A stretch of 64,000 nt of DNA from Saprospiraceae bacterium. Its GTDB lineage: Bacteria > Bacteroidota > Bacteroidia > Chitinophagales > Saprospiraceae. Numbering within the stretch: position 1 is the stretch's first letter; each line of letters starts with the position of its first letter. Shown here in pieces: positions 54,354 to 61,773 of this stretch. The notes under the pieces are model-generated. The model saw only the letters and a list, made by a program, of their open reading frames with translations, did no database searches and was not told the origin of the DNA. The DNA lies in the NCBI GenBank assembly GCA_020629035.1, contig JAHDEC010000005.1, forward strand, positions 114,026 through 178,025, given 5' to 3'. The translations under genes were made by a program, and so were the position numbers.

Positions 54354-56147
54354 ATGCCATTATCATTAATAGAATTTAGTCCGCATCACGAGGTTGAAAG
54401 AAAGGTAAATTTCTTTGCAGATTTCTTTAATCATTATAATTCATATTTAGGACGGTTTAGTTATTTGGAGTTTGAGAATATTAGTTCGTTATGTGATAAA
54501 GCTATTTTTCAATTGAAATTTAATCCTGAAAAATGTAAACCGTACATTAAAGAATATTTTGCACATAGAATGTTCCAAGAAAATGGTTACACCACAAGAT
54601 TTAGAAATTTTTCTAAAGTAAGAAATGAACTAGCTTTATTTATTGGGTCAAATGATAGTTGTGAAAAATATAAAAGCGAAAATCCCAAATTGTTAAAGAC
54701 CTTAAACTCTTTGTCAAAAGAGCTCAAAAATAGCCAATTGAATGAGGCTATGAATTTTGTAATTTCTTATCTAAGATGTACTTGTCCCTTGGAAAAGCAC
54801 GAAGATGATTTCTGTTATCTAATTCAGATTATTATTTCTGAATTAAGATTTACCAGTAAATCGAAAAAAGAAATTGGAAGTTTAATAAGAAGCTTGATGA
54901 GTAAAAAGGAAGGTAGATTTCCTCTTCCTAGATCAATAACCCAGTATTCAGGAGAAGAAAATTACTCAACAATTGTTTCTGATTTTTTCACTAATAGAAA
55001 TTTCCGAGATCAATTTTTAGGGGTTGTAAACTTTAATGAAGAAGAATCAGAAAAGGGGTATTATTTACTCAGAATACAAAATTTAAAACTGCCAGAAACC
55101 GAAGTGATTTCTTTTGGAGGCATTAAAGTAATGAACCCTAAAAACCCACTTTTATCAAAATTTGAACTAGAGGGCTATAGATTAGAGATGTGGGAAGAAT
55201 TTACCACATCAGATGATTCAATACTAGTTATAGAAGGAGACATTAGTAATGTTGATGATGGGAAAAAGAAAGCTATTGAAGAATCTAAAACCATAATTAG
55301 ATATATTAATTCAACACTCGACCATAACTGTCAGGTTTATATATATCGCTGTTTAATTACTAAGAATTTTAAATATTTGGGTTTTAGTAATTCATTCGAT
55401 AATACCCAATCAGTTATTGACAAACACGATTTAGCAAAACTTAAAAATGATAATTCTTACTCAATACTTAGTAATAATAAATCTAAAGCAGCAATTCAAT
55501 TTTTATATGCTGAAAGATATTATCAAAAGGCAAAGGACACAAAAGAAATTTCAGACTATTGGCTATATCTCGAAGCTATTATTCCTAAAAAACTCGACAG
55601 AAAAGTAAATGGAGAATATAAATTTCAACCTCAGATAAAAGATACTTGTACAAATATTTTAACCGATTACTATTTGCTAAAAATAAGAGGACACATAGCT
55701 GAATCAATTTTTAATTTTGTTTCTCCTCCGTTAGAATACGAGAGGACAGATTATTCATTAGCAATAAAAGAAAGACGCCAGTTAACAAAAAACTTCTTAC
55801 CAAGTGCTGTATTGAAAAAAACTAAAAGATTTAGAAAATATCCTATTATTAATTATTTGCATAAAGCCTACAAAGAGTCATTCAACCAATCAAGAATTGA
55901 AGCGGAACAGAAATACTATAAATATTTCTTCAATCAATTCTATGGGCATAGAAATTCTATAGTTCATGGGGGTAATAAGAATTTCTTTACTGAATTTTCT
56001 CAAAAGCAGATAATCGAAAGATATATTAAAATTATAAGGTTATATTTTTTAGAAGAAGTTAAGCAAAGTAAAAGAGCTTCAATGCTTGATGTCGTAAGAC
56101 GTATAAATAAAAGTTGTAAATCTCGAATCTCTGGAAAATTGAATTAA
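54354..56147 (+). CDS. Large HEPN-domain protein, ApeA-like (candidate abortive-infection RNase)
   Basis: 597 residues with no signal peptide or membrane helix. The C-terminal 250 residues resemble ApeA-type HEPN proteins: AAIQFLYAERYYQKAKDTKE-type helices near 385, then FYGHRNSIVHGGN with Arg533-x4-His538, the HEPN RNase motif in its usual place before a final long helix. The N-terminal 340 residues are unassigned; they include a helical lead (cysteines near 163-166 and 176) and a mixed region EVISFGGIKVMNPK. Known ApeA proteins abort phage infection by RNA cleavage. That role here is inferred from the motif and the mobile-element setting. It is AT-rich compared with core genes. Confidence 0.72.
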   Translation: MPLSLIEFSPHHEVERKVNFFADFFNHYNSYLGRFSYLEFENISSLCDKAIFQLKFNPEKCKPYIKEYFAHRMFQENGYTTRFRNFSKVRNELALFIGSNDSCEKYKSENPKLLKTLNSLSKELKNSQLNEAMNFVISYLRCTCPLEKHEDDFCYLIQIIISELRFTSKSKKEIGSLIRSLMSKKEGRFPLPRSITQYSGEENYSTIVSDFFTNRNFRDQFLGVVNFNEEESEKGYYLLRIQNLKLPETEVISFGGIKVMNPKNPLLSKFELEGYRLEMWEEFTTSDDSILVIEGDISNVDDGKKKAIEESKTIIRYINSTLDHNCQVYIYRCLITKNFKYLGFSNSFDNTQSVIDKHDLAKLKNDNSYSILSNNKSKAAIQFLYAERYYQKAKDTKEISDYWLYLEAIIPKKLDRKVNGEYKFQPQIKDTCTNILTDYYLLKIRGHIAESIFNFVSPPLEYERTDYSLAIKERRQLTKNFLPSAVLKKTKRFRKYPIINYLHKAYKESFNQSRIEAEQKYYKYFFNQFYGHRNSIVHGGNKNFFTEFSQKQIIERYIKIIRLYFLEEVKQSKRASMLDVVRRINKSCKSRISGKLN

Positions 56148-56200
56148 TTGACCATTAAAAATGTTCATTCAAAATGGCTCAACATACAAACATTTATGAA

Positions 56201-56423
56201 TTTAAGCTATATAAATATAGATCAGGGAAGGTATTTTACTTTTGGTCAAAACAACTCTATTTGAGGCTAACGCTGCACATTTGCAAACTCACAAAATCTG
56301 GATTTAAGCTATTATAATATGTATCGATTTGAGCAATTTTTGAAATTCTGAAAAACCCCCATTTTCGGGCATTCTCGCCACATCTGCAAAAGTACAATTT
56401 CAACAAATTTCATTTTAAGCTAT
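56201..56423 (+). repeat. Three dispersed copies of a TTTAAGCTAT repeat
   Basis: TTTAAGCTAT occurs at 56201-56210, 56303-56312 and 56414-56423, each followed within a few bases by an AATAT or AAATAT. Copies two and three are also preceded by CACATTTGCAAA (56276-56287) and CACATCTGCAAA (56379-56390). The unit is thus a degenerate repeat with about 105-base spacing. The stretch 56148-56585 has no supportable gene. The repeats may be protein-binding sites, folded RNA units or decayed insertions. Confidence 0.55.
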
Positions 56424-56585
56424 CTTAATATATTAGTAAAGCTTTTCCGAGACACCTTAAAAACCTTCATATTCCCGTGTCTATTCCTATCTTTGTGTCT
56501 GCGCATTTTCTATGATTTAGATAAATGTGGACAGTTTCATAATCTATTCTAAAGTGAATTGATCTGAGACAATTGTAAAGATATA

Positions 56586-56740
56586 GGCGTTAGTCTATTT
56601 CGGCTTCTCGAAATCACCAAATTTCAATACCGTCCGAAGTAGTCAGTAACCCGCCCGTTTGGGCGTGGACTGTGCTATTTGACGGTAAGGTGTTTGGTGA
56701 TGCCTGAGAAGCAGATAGATGTCAGCTTCACGCCTTTTTT
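56586..56740 (+). ncRNA. 149-base imperfect hairpin followed by T6, candidate structured RNA
   Basis: Successive paired arms: GGCGT/ACGCC, TCTAT/ATAGA, GCTTCTC/GAGAAGC, ATCACCAAA/TTTGGTGAT, TACCGTC/GACGGTA, AGTAG/CTATT, CAGT/ACTG and CGCCC/GGGCG with loop GTTT at 56657-56660. The outer arm ends at 56734 and six T follow. The arms are 56586-56656 and 56661-56734. It lies 46 bases before the ATG of the secreted EGF-like protein. Possible natures are a processed RNA, a giant terminator, a transposon-like inverted repeat or a single-strand recombination site. It matches no class I can name. Confidence 0.6.
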
Positions 56741-56786
56741 CTTAGGACACTATAGAAGCTGTATGTGTTTGTTAAACTACTGGGTT

Positions 56787-58595
56787 ATGTCAATATTCAA
56801 AGGAACCTGTACATTTCTATTAATCAATTTGACGACATTAGTTGGAGTTGCTCAAGACTTAGATTATCAATGTGATTATGAAGTATTGGATAAAACCCTG
56901 TTGTATGAAACTGGGAGTTCATCAAACCCATTTGGGGTAGCATGGTATCTAGTCAGGTACTATGAGTTTTATACAGCCCAATCAATAACCAATGTCCAAA
57001 ATGATCCATATATTGACGAATATGGATTATATTTTCGAAATGAGGATGAATATCACTTTTTTAGACTAGGACTTAACAAAGAAGGAGAATTTGAGGTAAA
57101 CAGTACTACCAATGAATTGGTACTTTACAATTATTCATCAGATTTATTCCCTGAAATTTTTGAAATTCTTGATCTTGATAGTGTTAGGCTATTACTTTAC
57201 AATGAGACGTTTTGCCCTGACACCTGTTTATTAATTAGAGGTGATAAGAGAGAAGCGTTCTATGAATCCCTTTGTCAAGAAAGTTCGTGTGGAAATTTTA
57301 TAGATAATTGTGAACGTGGTTTATGTGATTGCCCTTTCGGAACGATAGGTAAAAATTGTGAGTCAGAGGAAGAATATTTTCCAATACCTAACCAAAGCTA
57401 TTTTAAACGTGAAATCCCCACAAGACAGGGGGATTTTATCATACAGACGGACATAGACGGTTTATCAAACTATACCATGTCAATAGATGAGAGTGGAAAT
57501 AAAGTTTGGGGGAATGATAATCCAAAATTCCAAAACTATTATGGACAGGTAACTCCTGAAAATTTCATTTATAACTTACAAGTCGATAGTATTCATTCTC
57601 TAAACTTGTTAAATGGAAGTGTTCAGAGTAATGAATTGGATTCAATCTTACATCCGAATGACTTAACTCGGTTTAACTCGCTTCATAATAACTCAATAAT
57701 CGGATTAATTGATTCCAAGATTAGGTTAATTAATTTTGCTGGAGAATTTGTTTGGGAATTACCTTGGCAATACGGAGAAATATTTTTTGTTAATTCTGAT
57801 TCCGATATTATTGAAATATTTACTGAGGAAAACAGGAAAATATTAATTGATTATCAAGGAACAATAGTTTCAAACGATATTTTGGTTGATATAGATATGA
57901 ATGAGGTAACTACGATGTTTTCATCAGAAAGCAGTATTTACACTTATAATCACAATTTGGGAAACGAAAGTGAATTTCACCGTTATGACAAAAATGGCGT
58001 TCTAATTTGGAGTAACTCAAATTACCTTTATCCACATATTTATTTTCAGTCAATTCAATTTTTCGAGGAACTTGATGAAAATACATTATTGATTTTTGAC
58101 AATCCTGGTCTTTTTATTATCGACAATGATGACGGCAAAATAATCTGCTCATATCACTTAAATGGCACAGAATTAAATAATAAATTAAACGGATGGTCAA
58201 TACGTGAAATAACTAATGACTATATAGAATTTTGGTCAACACCAACGGGCTTTCAGCCTGAATATGTAACTAAAGTCAAGCTAAAATATTCCGATTTTCA
58301 CAAGCAGATTCCCATTTGTACTTTTGGAAATACGATTAGTTCAAATATTACTTTGAGTAACCCCGAATTTGATGTTTTTCCAATACCAACTAATAACTAC
58401 TTATTCTTTGAGGACTGTAATAATTTCTATAATTATCAGCTTTTTTCAGTTCAAGGAAATTTGGTTAGATCGGGTAATATAACTTGTGAGGGAATTAGTG
58501 TAAGAGACTTTAAGGAAGGTATTTATCTATTGGTTGTAACAGATGATAAAGGAATTAGCTTTGTTCCGAAAAAAGTTGTAATTGCTAATAAGTAA
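56787..58595 (+). CDS. Secreted EGF-like and beta-propeller-like protein with T9SS sorting domain
   Basis: 602 residues. Start at ATG 56787, which gives a good signal peptide (MSIFKGTCTFLLINLTTLVGVAQ) with Gln at +1; longer frames begin inside the upstream hairpin. The N-terminal part is a lipocalin-like/META-type beta region (cysteines near 167-200). An EGF-like motif follows (CGNFIDNCERGLCDCPFG). About 280 residues of repeated strands suggest a propeller (DKNGVLIWSNSNYLYP). The end is a T9SS type A domain (EFDVFPIPTNNYLFFEDC ... FKEGIYLLVVTDDKG). It is predicted surface-exposed and is cargo of the element. Function is unknown. Confidence 0.75.
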   Translation: MSIFKGTCTFLLINLTTLVGVAQDLDYQCDYEVLDKTLLYETGSSSNPFGVAWYLVRYYEFYTAQSITNVQNDPYIDEYGLYFRNEDEYHFFRLGLNKEGEFEVNSTTNELVLYNYSSDLFPEIFEILDLDSVRLLLYNETFCPDTCLLIRGDKREAFYESLCQESSCGNFIDNCERGLCDCPFGTIGKNCESEEEYFPIPNQSYFKREIPTRQGDFIIQTDIDGLSNYTMSIDESGNKVWGNDNPKFQNYYGQVTPENFIYNLQVDSIHSLNLLNGSVQSNELDSILHPNDLTRFNSLHNNSIIGLIDSKIRLINFAGEFVWELPWQYGEIFFVNSDSDIIEIFTEENRKILIDYQGTIVSNDILVDIDMNEVTTMFSSESSIYTYNHNLGNESEFHRYDKNGVLIWSNSNYLYPHIYFQSIQFFEELDENTLLIFDNPGLFIIDNDDGKIICSYHLNGTELNNKLNGWSIREITNDYIEFWSTPTGFQPEYVTKVKLKYSDFHKQIPICTFGNTISSNITLSNPEFDVFPIPTNNYLFFEDCNNFYNYQLFSVQGNLVRSGNITCEGISVRDFKEGIYLLVVTDDKGISFVPKKVVIANK

Positions 58596-58618
58596 ATAAA
58601 TCCATAAATATTCCTCTA

Positions 58619-59002
58619 ATGAAAGTTTTATCAACCATAACGTTATTTCTTCTTTCAATTCCTTTGTTTGCACAAATGACTTGTGAAGAATTGACTGAGA
58701 TTATTAAAGATAAAGGCGATAGTATTGAAACTGATTACTGCCTTGGAGATGAAGCTCTAAGTCAGATTGAGTTTTACAGATTAGAAATTACAGATGATGA
58801 GTACTATTTTGCTTTAGTCACTTTTAGATCAAACACATTCAAAGAATATACTTATCAAATTACAGAGGATGCTATGAATGAATATACATCTGATTATTTT
58901 GTTGATGATATTGAGAAGTTTTGGAAATACATTCAGCCATATAATAGTGTTTTGGATTGTTCACCATATAAAAGACGAGAGAATAAATATTCGCCTCGAT
59001 AA
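58619..59002 (+). CDS. Small exported protein, possibly KTSC-like
   Basis: 127 residues. The signal peptide MKVLSTITLFLLSIPLFAQ leaves Gln at +1, then Met-Thr-Cys. The mature domain reads LSQIEFYRLEITDDEYYFALVTFRS followed by FKEYTYQITEDAMNEYTSD, a strand pattern similar to the small KTSC fold, but the match is weak. Three cysteines could pair. It follows the EGF-like secreted protein by 23 bases and is likely co-transcribed with it. It is convergent with the primase-like gene. Confidence 0.65.
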   Translation: MKVLSTITLFLLSIPLFAQMTCEELTEIIKDKGDSIETDYCLGDEALSQIEFYRLEITDDEYYFALVTFRSNTFKEYTYQITEDAMNEYTSDYFVDDIEKFWKYIQPYNSVLDCSPYKRRENKYSPR

Positions 59003-59021
59003 TTCTCAAAAGGTATAGAAT

Positions 59022-60029
59022 TTATTCACCCCGAAAGTTTCTCCAATCTTGTTCAATGAGATAATCTGCTAAATCGTACCCCTTGACCTTATCCTCTAAG
59101 GGTGCGAATTGTTCGAGTAGATCAGACACCTTGAATGAACTGCCCAATAATTGACTTTCCAACTCCACAGCTTTTTTCGACCACTCACCAAAGGCTTGAC
59201 CATTTTTAGAGGCATCAGGGAAAAGAATAACCTTTCTTCCTTTCAGTTCTTTACACCTTTCATAATTGAGACTACTTTTACTATAGACGGCTAACCACAA
59301 TAGATTCTTTTGTTGATCTGGAAAACCAAAATAAAGTGTGCCATATATAGCTGTTTTTGGAGCTTCTACGAGTGCTATTGTGTTATCTGGATATTTTGGT
59401 AGTAGATGTTCCCCAAACAAACAAGACGCTTTACTTTGATTCTTATTGTAATCAATAATCCATTGAGGTCGTGGCTCTTTTTTAAACCTAGATTGTTTCT
59501 CAATCAAAGAGTGAACCCAATTTGTATGTAAAGTGTGATTAGTAGCATCAAACCTCTTTGCCTGAATAGCTCTTATATCGCCACAAGCATTAATAAATGG
59601 TAAGGTCAGAGAACCTTTCATATATCCTTCTTTAATTGTACCTAAATGGTACATTGAAATCACTCTTTCAATGTCAGATGATTCAAAGGGATATGGTACA
59701 TTATTTAACAAGTTTTGTAAGAAAACATTATTAGCATAATGAGACCTTGTATTCTCCAAAACTTCTATGGGGTAATGAATTTGTTTCTTCGGGACATTTA
59801 GTCTAGTTCGATAACTCATATTTGATTCTCTACCATGACGTAAATGATACCCTTCTTTATATGGATTTACATGATATTGACATGAATCTTCTCGGTCACA
59901 GCGACCATATTCTTCGGGTAAATAATTTTCAGTTTCGTTATCAATGTATCTAACAAATCTCTTTTCTCCACAATCAGGACAGTAATCTTTATGACTGCTT
60001 GGGTCTAGTGAGTATCTATATTCTTCCAT
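59022..60029 (-). CDS. Mobile-element primase-like protein (zinc finger plus toprim, DUF6371-type)
   Basis: 335 residues. The N-terminal zinc-ribbon (CPDCGEKRFVRY ... CDREDSCQYHVN) is primase-like. The C-terminal toprim-like region has the Glu of TIALVEAPKTAIYGTLY near 215 and an acidic strand VILFPDASKNGQAFGEW near 270. This domain pair occurs in DUF6371/PG0870-type proteins of Bacteroidota mobile elements, presumed to prime element replication. It lies downstream of the AAA ATPase gene, with a dyad-rich spacer between (60057-60115). Confidence 0.8.
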   Translation of the reverse strand: MEEYRYSLDPSSHKDYCPDCGEKRFVRYIDNETENYLPEEYGRCDREDSCQYHVNPYKEGYHLRHGRESNMSYRTRLNVPKKQIHYPIEVLENTRSHYANNVFLQNLLNNVPYPFESSDIERVISMYHLGTIKEGYMKGSLTLPFINACGDIRAIQAKRFDATNHTLHTNWVHSLIEKQSRFKKEPRPQWIIDYNKNQSKASCLFGEHLLPKYPDNTIALVEAPKTAIYGTLYFGFPDQQKNLLWLAVYSKSSLNYERCKELKGRKVILFPDASKNGQAFGEWSKKAVELESQLLGSSFKVSDLLEQFAPLEDKVKGYDLADYLIEQDWRNFRGE

Positions 60030-60056
60030 TTTTCTTTTTTATTCCTGTTTTCAAAG

Positions 60057-60115
60057 TCGCACCCTTCGTACTACTCGTACCTCTGATAAGGTACGAATAG
60101 TGCGAGGTAGTGCGA
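60057..60115. repeat. Nested inverted repeats between the ATPase and primase-like genes, possible origin
   Basis: ACTACTCGTACCT (60070-60082) pairs with AGGTACGAATAGT (60089-60101), one G-T, around CTGATA. TCGCAC (60057-60062) pairs with GTGCGA (60110-60115), and AGTGCGA is directly repeated at 60099-60105 and 60109-60115. There is no T run on the minus strand after the hairpin core strong enough to call a terminator, although T-rich sequence follows at 60030-60047. An origin or processing site is possible. Confidence 0.45.
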
Positions 60116-60119
60116 ATTA

Positions 60120-61325
60120 CTATTCTGATTCCCATTTTTTAAGTTTTTTCCTTATTAAGCTTTCTGATACACCTAAACTTTCAGCAATCTTTACGTTTGA
60201 TACTCCTTGCTCTTTCAACTGCAAAACTTCTGGTCTTTGCTCATCCCAATCAATATTCTTTGAAGTTTTAAGGTGGGTATGCTCCATATCGTACCCGACA
60301 AATTGAAACTCAAGAAAATTATAGGGCTTATCTATTTTGCAGGTGATAACATTATTAGCTCCATATTTCTTTTCCGTATTCCTAACCTTGATTTGCTTGA
60401 TATACCTCGTACTTGTTCCATCAGGATTAGCACCAATGGCAAATACACTATCGGCAAAATTGATAAGTTGTTTACTACCAGCAAGGTCATTTACTGAAAG
60501 TGGCTTGGACAGGTCTCTTTTTGGTGTATGAGCAAGTACCATCATTGACAAATTGTACTTTGTCTTTAAGTCCTTCAATTTCTTAATAAGTGGTAAAGCA
60601 TATTTTGCCTTTTCTGTTTCACTACCTAAAAAAGTGATATTATCAACAATGACAACTTTTATTCCTGTTCTTTCAATTTCCCTCTCGAAAGAATTAATTA
60701 AAAAATCCTCATACGGTATATTAGGGGGGTAATTAGCGTCAGGATTTATTTCTACCCTTTTGAATCCTTCGTCAAAAGGATAATGATCTATTAGGATTTT
60801 GTTATCCACTTCCATTGAATACCTAACCTCAAATTGTTTTTTGGTTAACTCAAAATCAAAGTAAAGAACATCTTGCTTTTCAGATTCCAACCTGAACCCT
60901 TCAATTTGCTCACCTTTACTTATACTATTTCCGATTTGTACAGCAAGTATTGACTTACCTAAATTTGTATCTGCAAATAGAATACATAATTCATTTTCAA
61001 ACCAAAGTTCCCCAAAGTGCATCTTAGGCATTGCAGTTTGCTTGGCTTCTTCTAACCATTCATTGCCACTTTTTACAACGAACAATCCTTGATGTTCTGT
61101 TTTATCAATTACCTCACTTTTAAGCTCTTGAATATGTGAAATAATCTTTTTCGGGTCTTTTAAACTCTCAAATTGAGGATTTAAAGAGCCTTTATCCTTT
61201 TGATTACTTTCGTTATTTTCACGATTGGATTTAAGCCTTTCAAGCCTTCGTTTTTTATCAGCTTCCCAGTCATAATTTAAGGGCTTTACTTTTTGCCCCA
61301 TTTCGTACAATGGATATTTACTCAT
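60120..61325 (-). CDS. RepA-like AAA family ATPase with C-terminal HTH
   Basis: 401 residues. After a charged 100-residue N-terminus comes a RecA/DnaB-type hexameric helicase core as in RSF1010 RepA: Walker A FADTNLGKSILAVQIG (Lys124, Ser125; the first Gly is replaced by Ala118), VLYFDFELTKKQFEVRYS, Walker B VVIVDNITFLG near 227, and MMVLAHTPKRD. The last 35 residues are a helix-turn-helix (VSNVKIAESLGVSESLIRKK), probably for binding element DNA. It forms the replication module with the primase-like and HTH genes. Confidence 0.87.
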   Translation of the reverse strand: MSKYPLYEMGQKVKPLNYDWEADKKRRLERLKSNRENNESNQKDKGSLNPQFESLKDPKKIISHIQELKSEVIDKTEHQGLFVVKSGNEWLEEAKQTAMPKMHFGELWFENELCILFADTNLGKSILAVQIGNSISKGEQIEGFRLESEKQDVLYFDFELTKKQFEVRYSMEVDNKILIDHYPFDEGFKRVEINPDANYPPNIPYEDFLINSFEREIERTGIKVVIVDNITFLGSETEKAKYALPLIKKLKDLKTKYNLSMMVLAHTPKRDLSKPLSVNDLAGSKQLINFADSVFAIGANPDGTSTRYIKQIKVRNTEKKYGANNVITCKIDKPYNFLEFQFVGYDMEHTHLKTSKNIDWDEQRPEVLQLKEQGVSNVKIAESLGVSESLIRKKLKKWESE

Positions 61326-61363
61326 AGTCTTTCAGTTTTGTTGTTAAATAATTTTGCTTGCTT

Positions 61364-61690
61364 TTACTTTCCATTTTTAATCTTGTTTTTATAGTCATCT
61401 AAAAATTTATTTACTTTCAATCGGTCGAGTTCGTATCTATCAAATACCTTTTCTCTTTCATTGAATACCAAAGGGTGAATATTGAACCGAGCTAATCTTT
61501 TCTTTAATCCTGATTTGCCAACACCTAAGTATTTGGATGTTTGGTCATAGTTTAGGTATCGACCCCATGATTCAAATTCGGGTCGTTGCAGACATGACAA
61601 TACCCCTTCAGCCAATCCATCTAACTGATTGGTGACTTCCTTCCTTACAAGAGGAATTAGTATTGATTGTATTTCTGCGTCTAAACTCAA
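61364..61690 (-). CDS. Helix-turn-helix excisionase-like protein
   Basis: 108 residues. The C-terminal MerR/excisionase-type HTH reads NYDQTSKYLGVGKSGLKKRLARFNIHPL, followed by YELDRLKVNKFLDD. Bacteroidota elements commonly carry such a gene between the integrase and the RepA-like ATPase, acting in excision or replication control. It starts at ATG 61690, directly beside an 8-bp dyad CTATTGCA...TGCAATAG at 61691-61714, a plausible autoregulatory site. Confidence 0.82.
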   Translation of the reverse strand: MSLDAEIQSILIPLVRKEVTNQLDGLAEGVLSCLQRPEFESWGRYLNYDQTSKYLGVGKSGLKKRLARFNIHPLVFNEREKVFDRYELDRLKVNKFLDDYKNKIKNGK

Positions 61691-61756
61691 CTATTGCATT
61701 TGTTTTTGCAATAGTAGGTTTCAGGTATAGGTATATCGAGATCATACCTAATACCT
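61691..61756. promoter_or_regulatory. Two dyads upstream of the HTH gene, operator-like
   Basis: CTATTGCA (61691-61698) with TGCAATAG (61707-61714), and AGGTAT-A-GGTAT (61723-61734) with ATACC-TA-ATACCT (61744-61756). Neither is followed by a T run on the minus strand. They occupy the whole promoter region of the HTH gene. Confidence 0.5.
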
Positions 61757-61773
61757 CAGAAAAAAAATAAAAA

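Noticed and set aside
54640..54655. TTGGGTCAAA as a second copy of the tRNA-Gln 3' end (attachment repeat)
   Set aside because: Only about eight bases match, inside a coding region, with no T-arm sequence.
56201..56423. CRISPR array
   Set aside because: Only three degenerate short repeats with about 105-base spacing, and no cas genes.
56262..56595. CTAACGC (near 56266) and GCGTTAG (near 56588) as the ends of an integron attC site
   Set aside because: The inverted cores are about 320 bases apart, longer than known attC sites. The interior does not pair symmetrically, and no integron integrase is visible.
56586..56740. Retron msr-msd RNA
   Set aside because: The long hairpin invites the idea, but no reverse transcriptase is encoded anywhere in the neighbouring genes.
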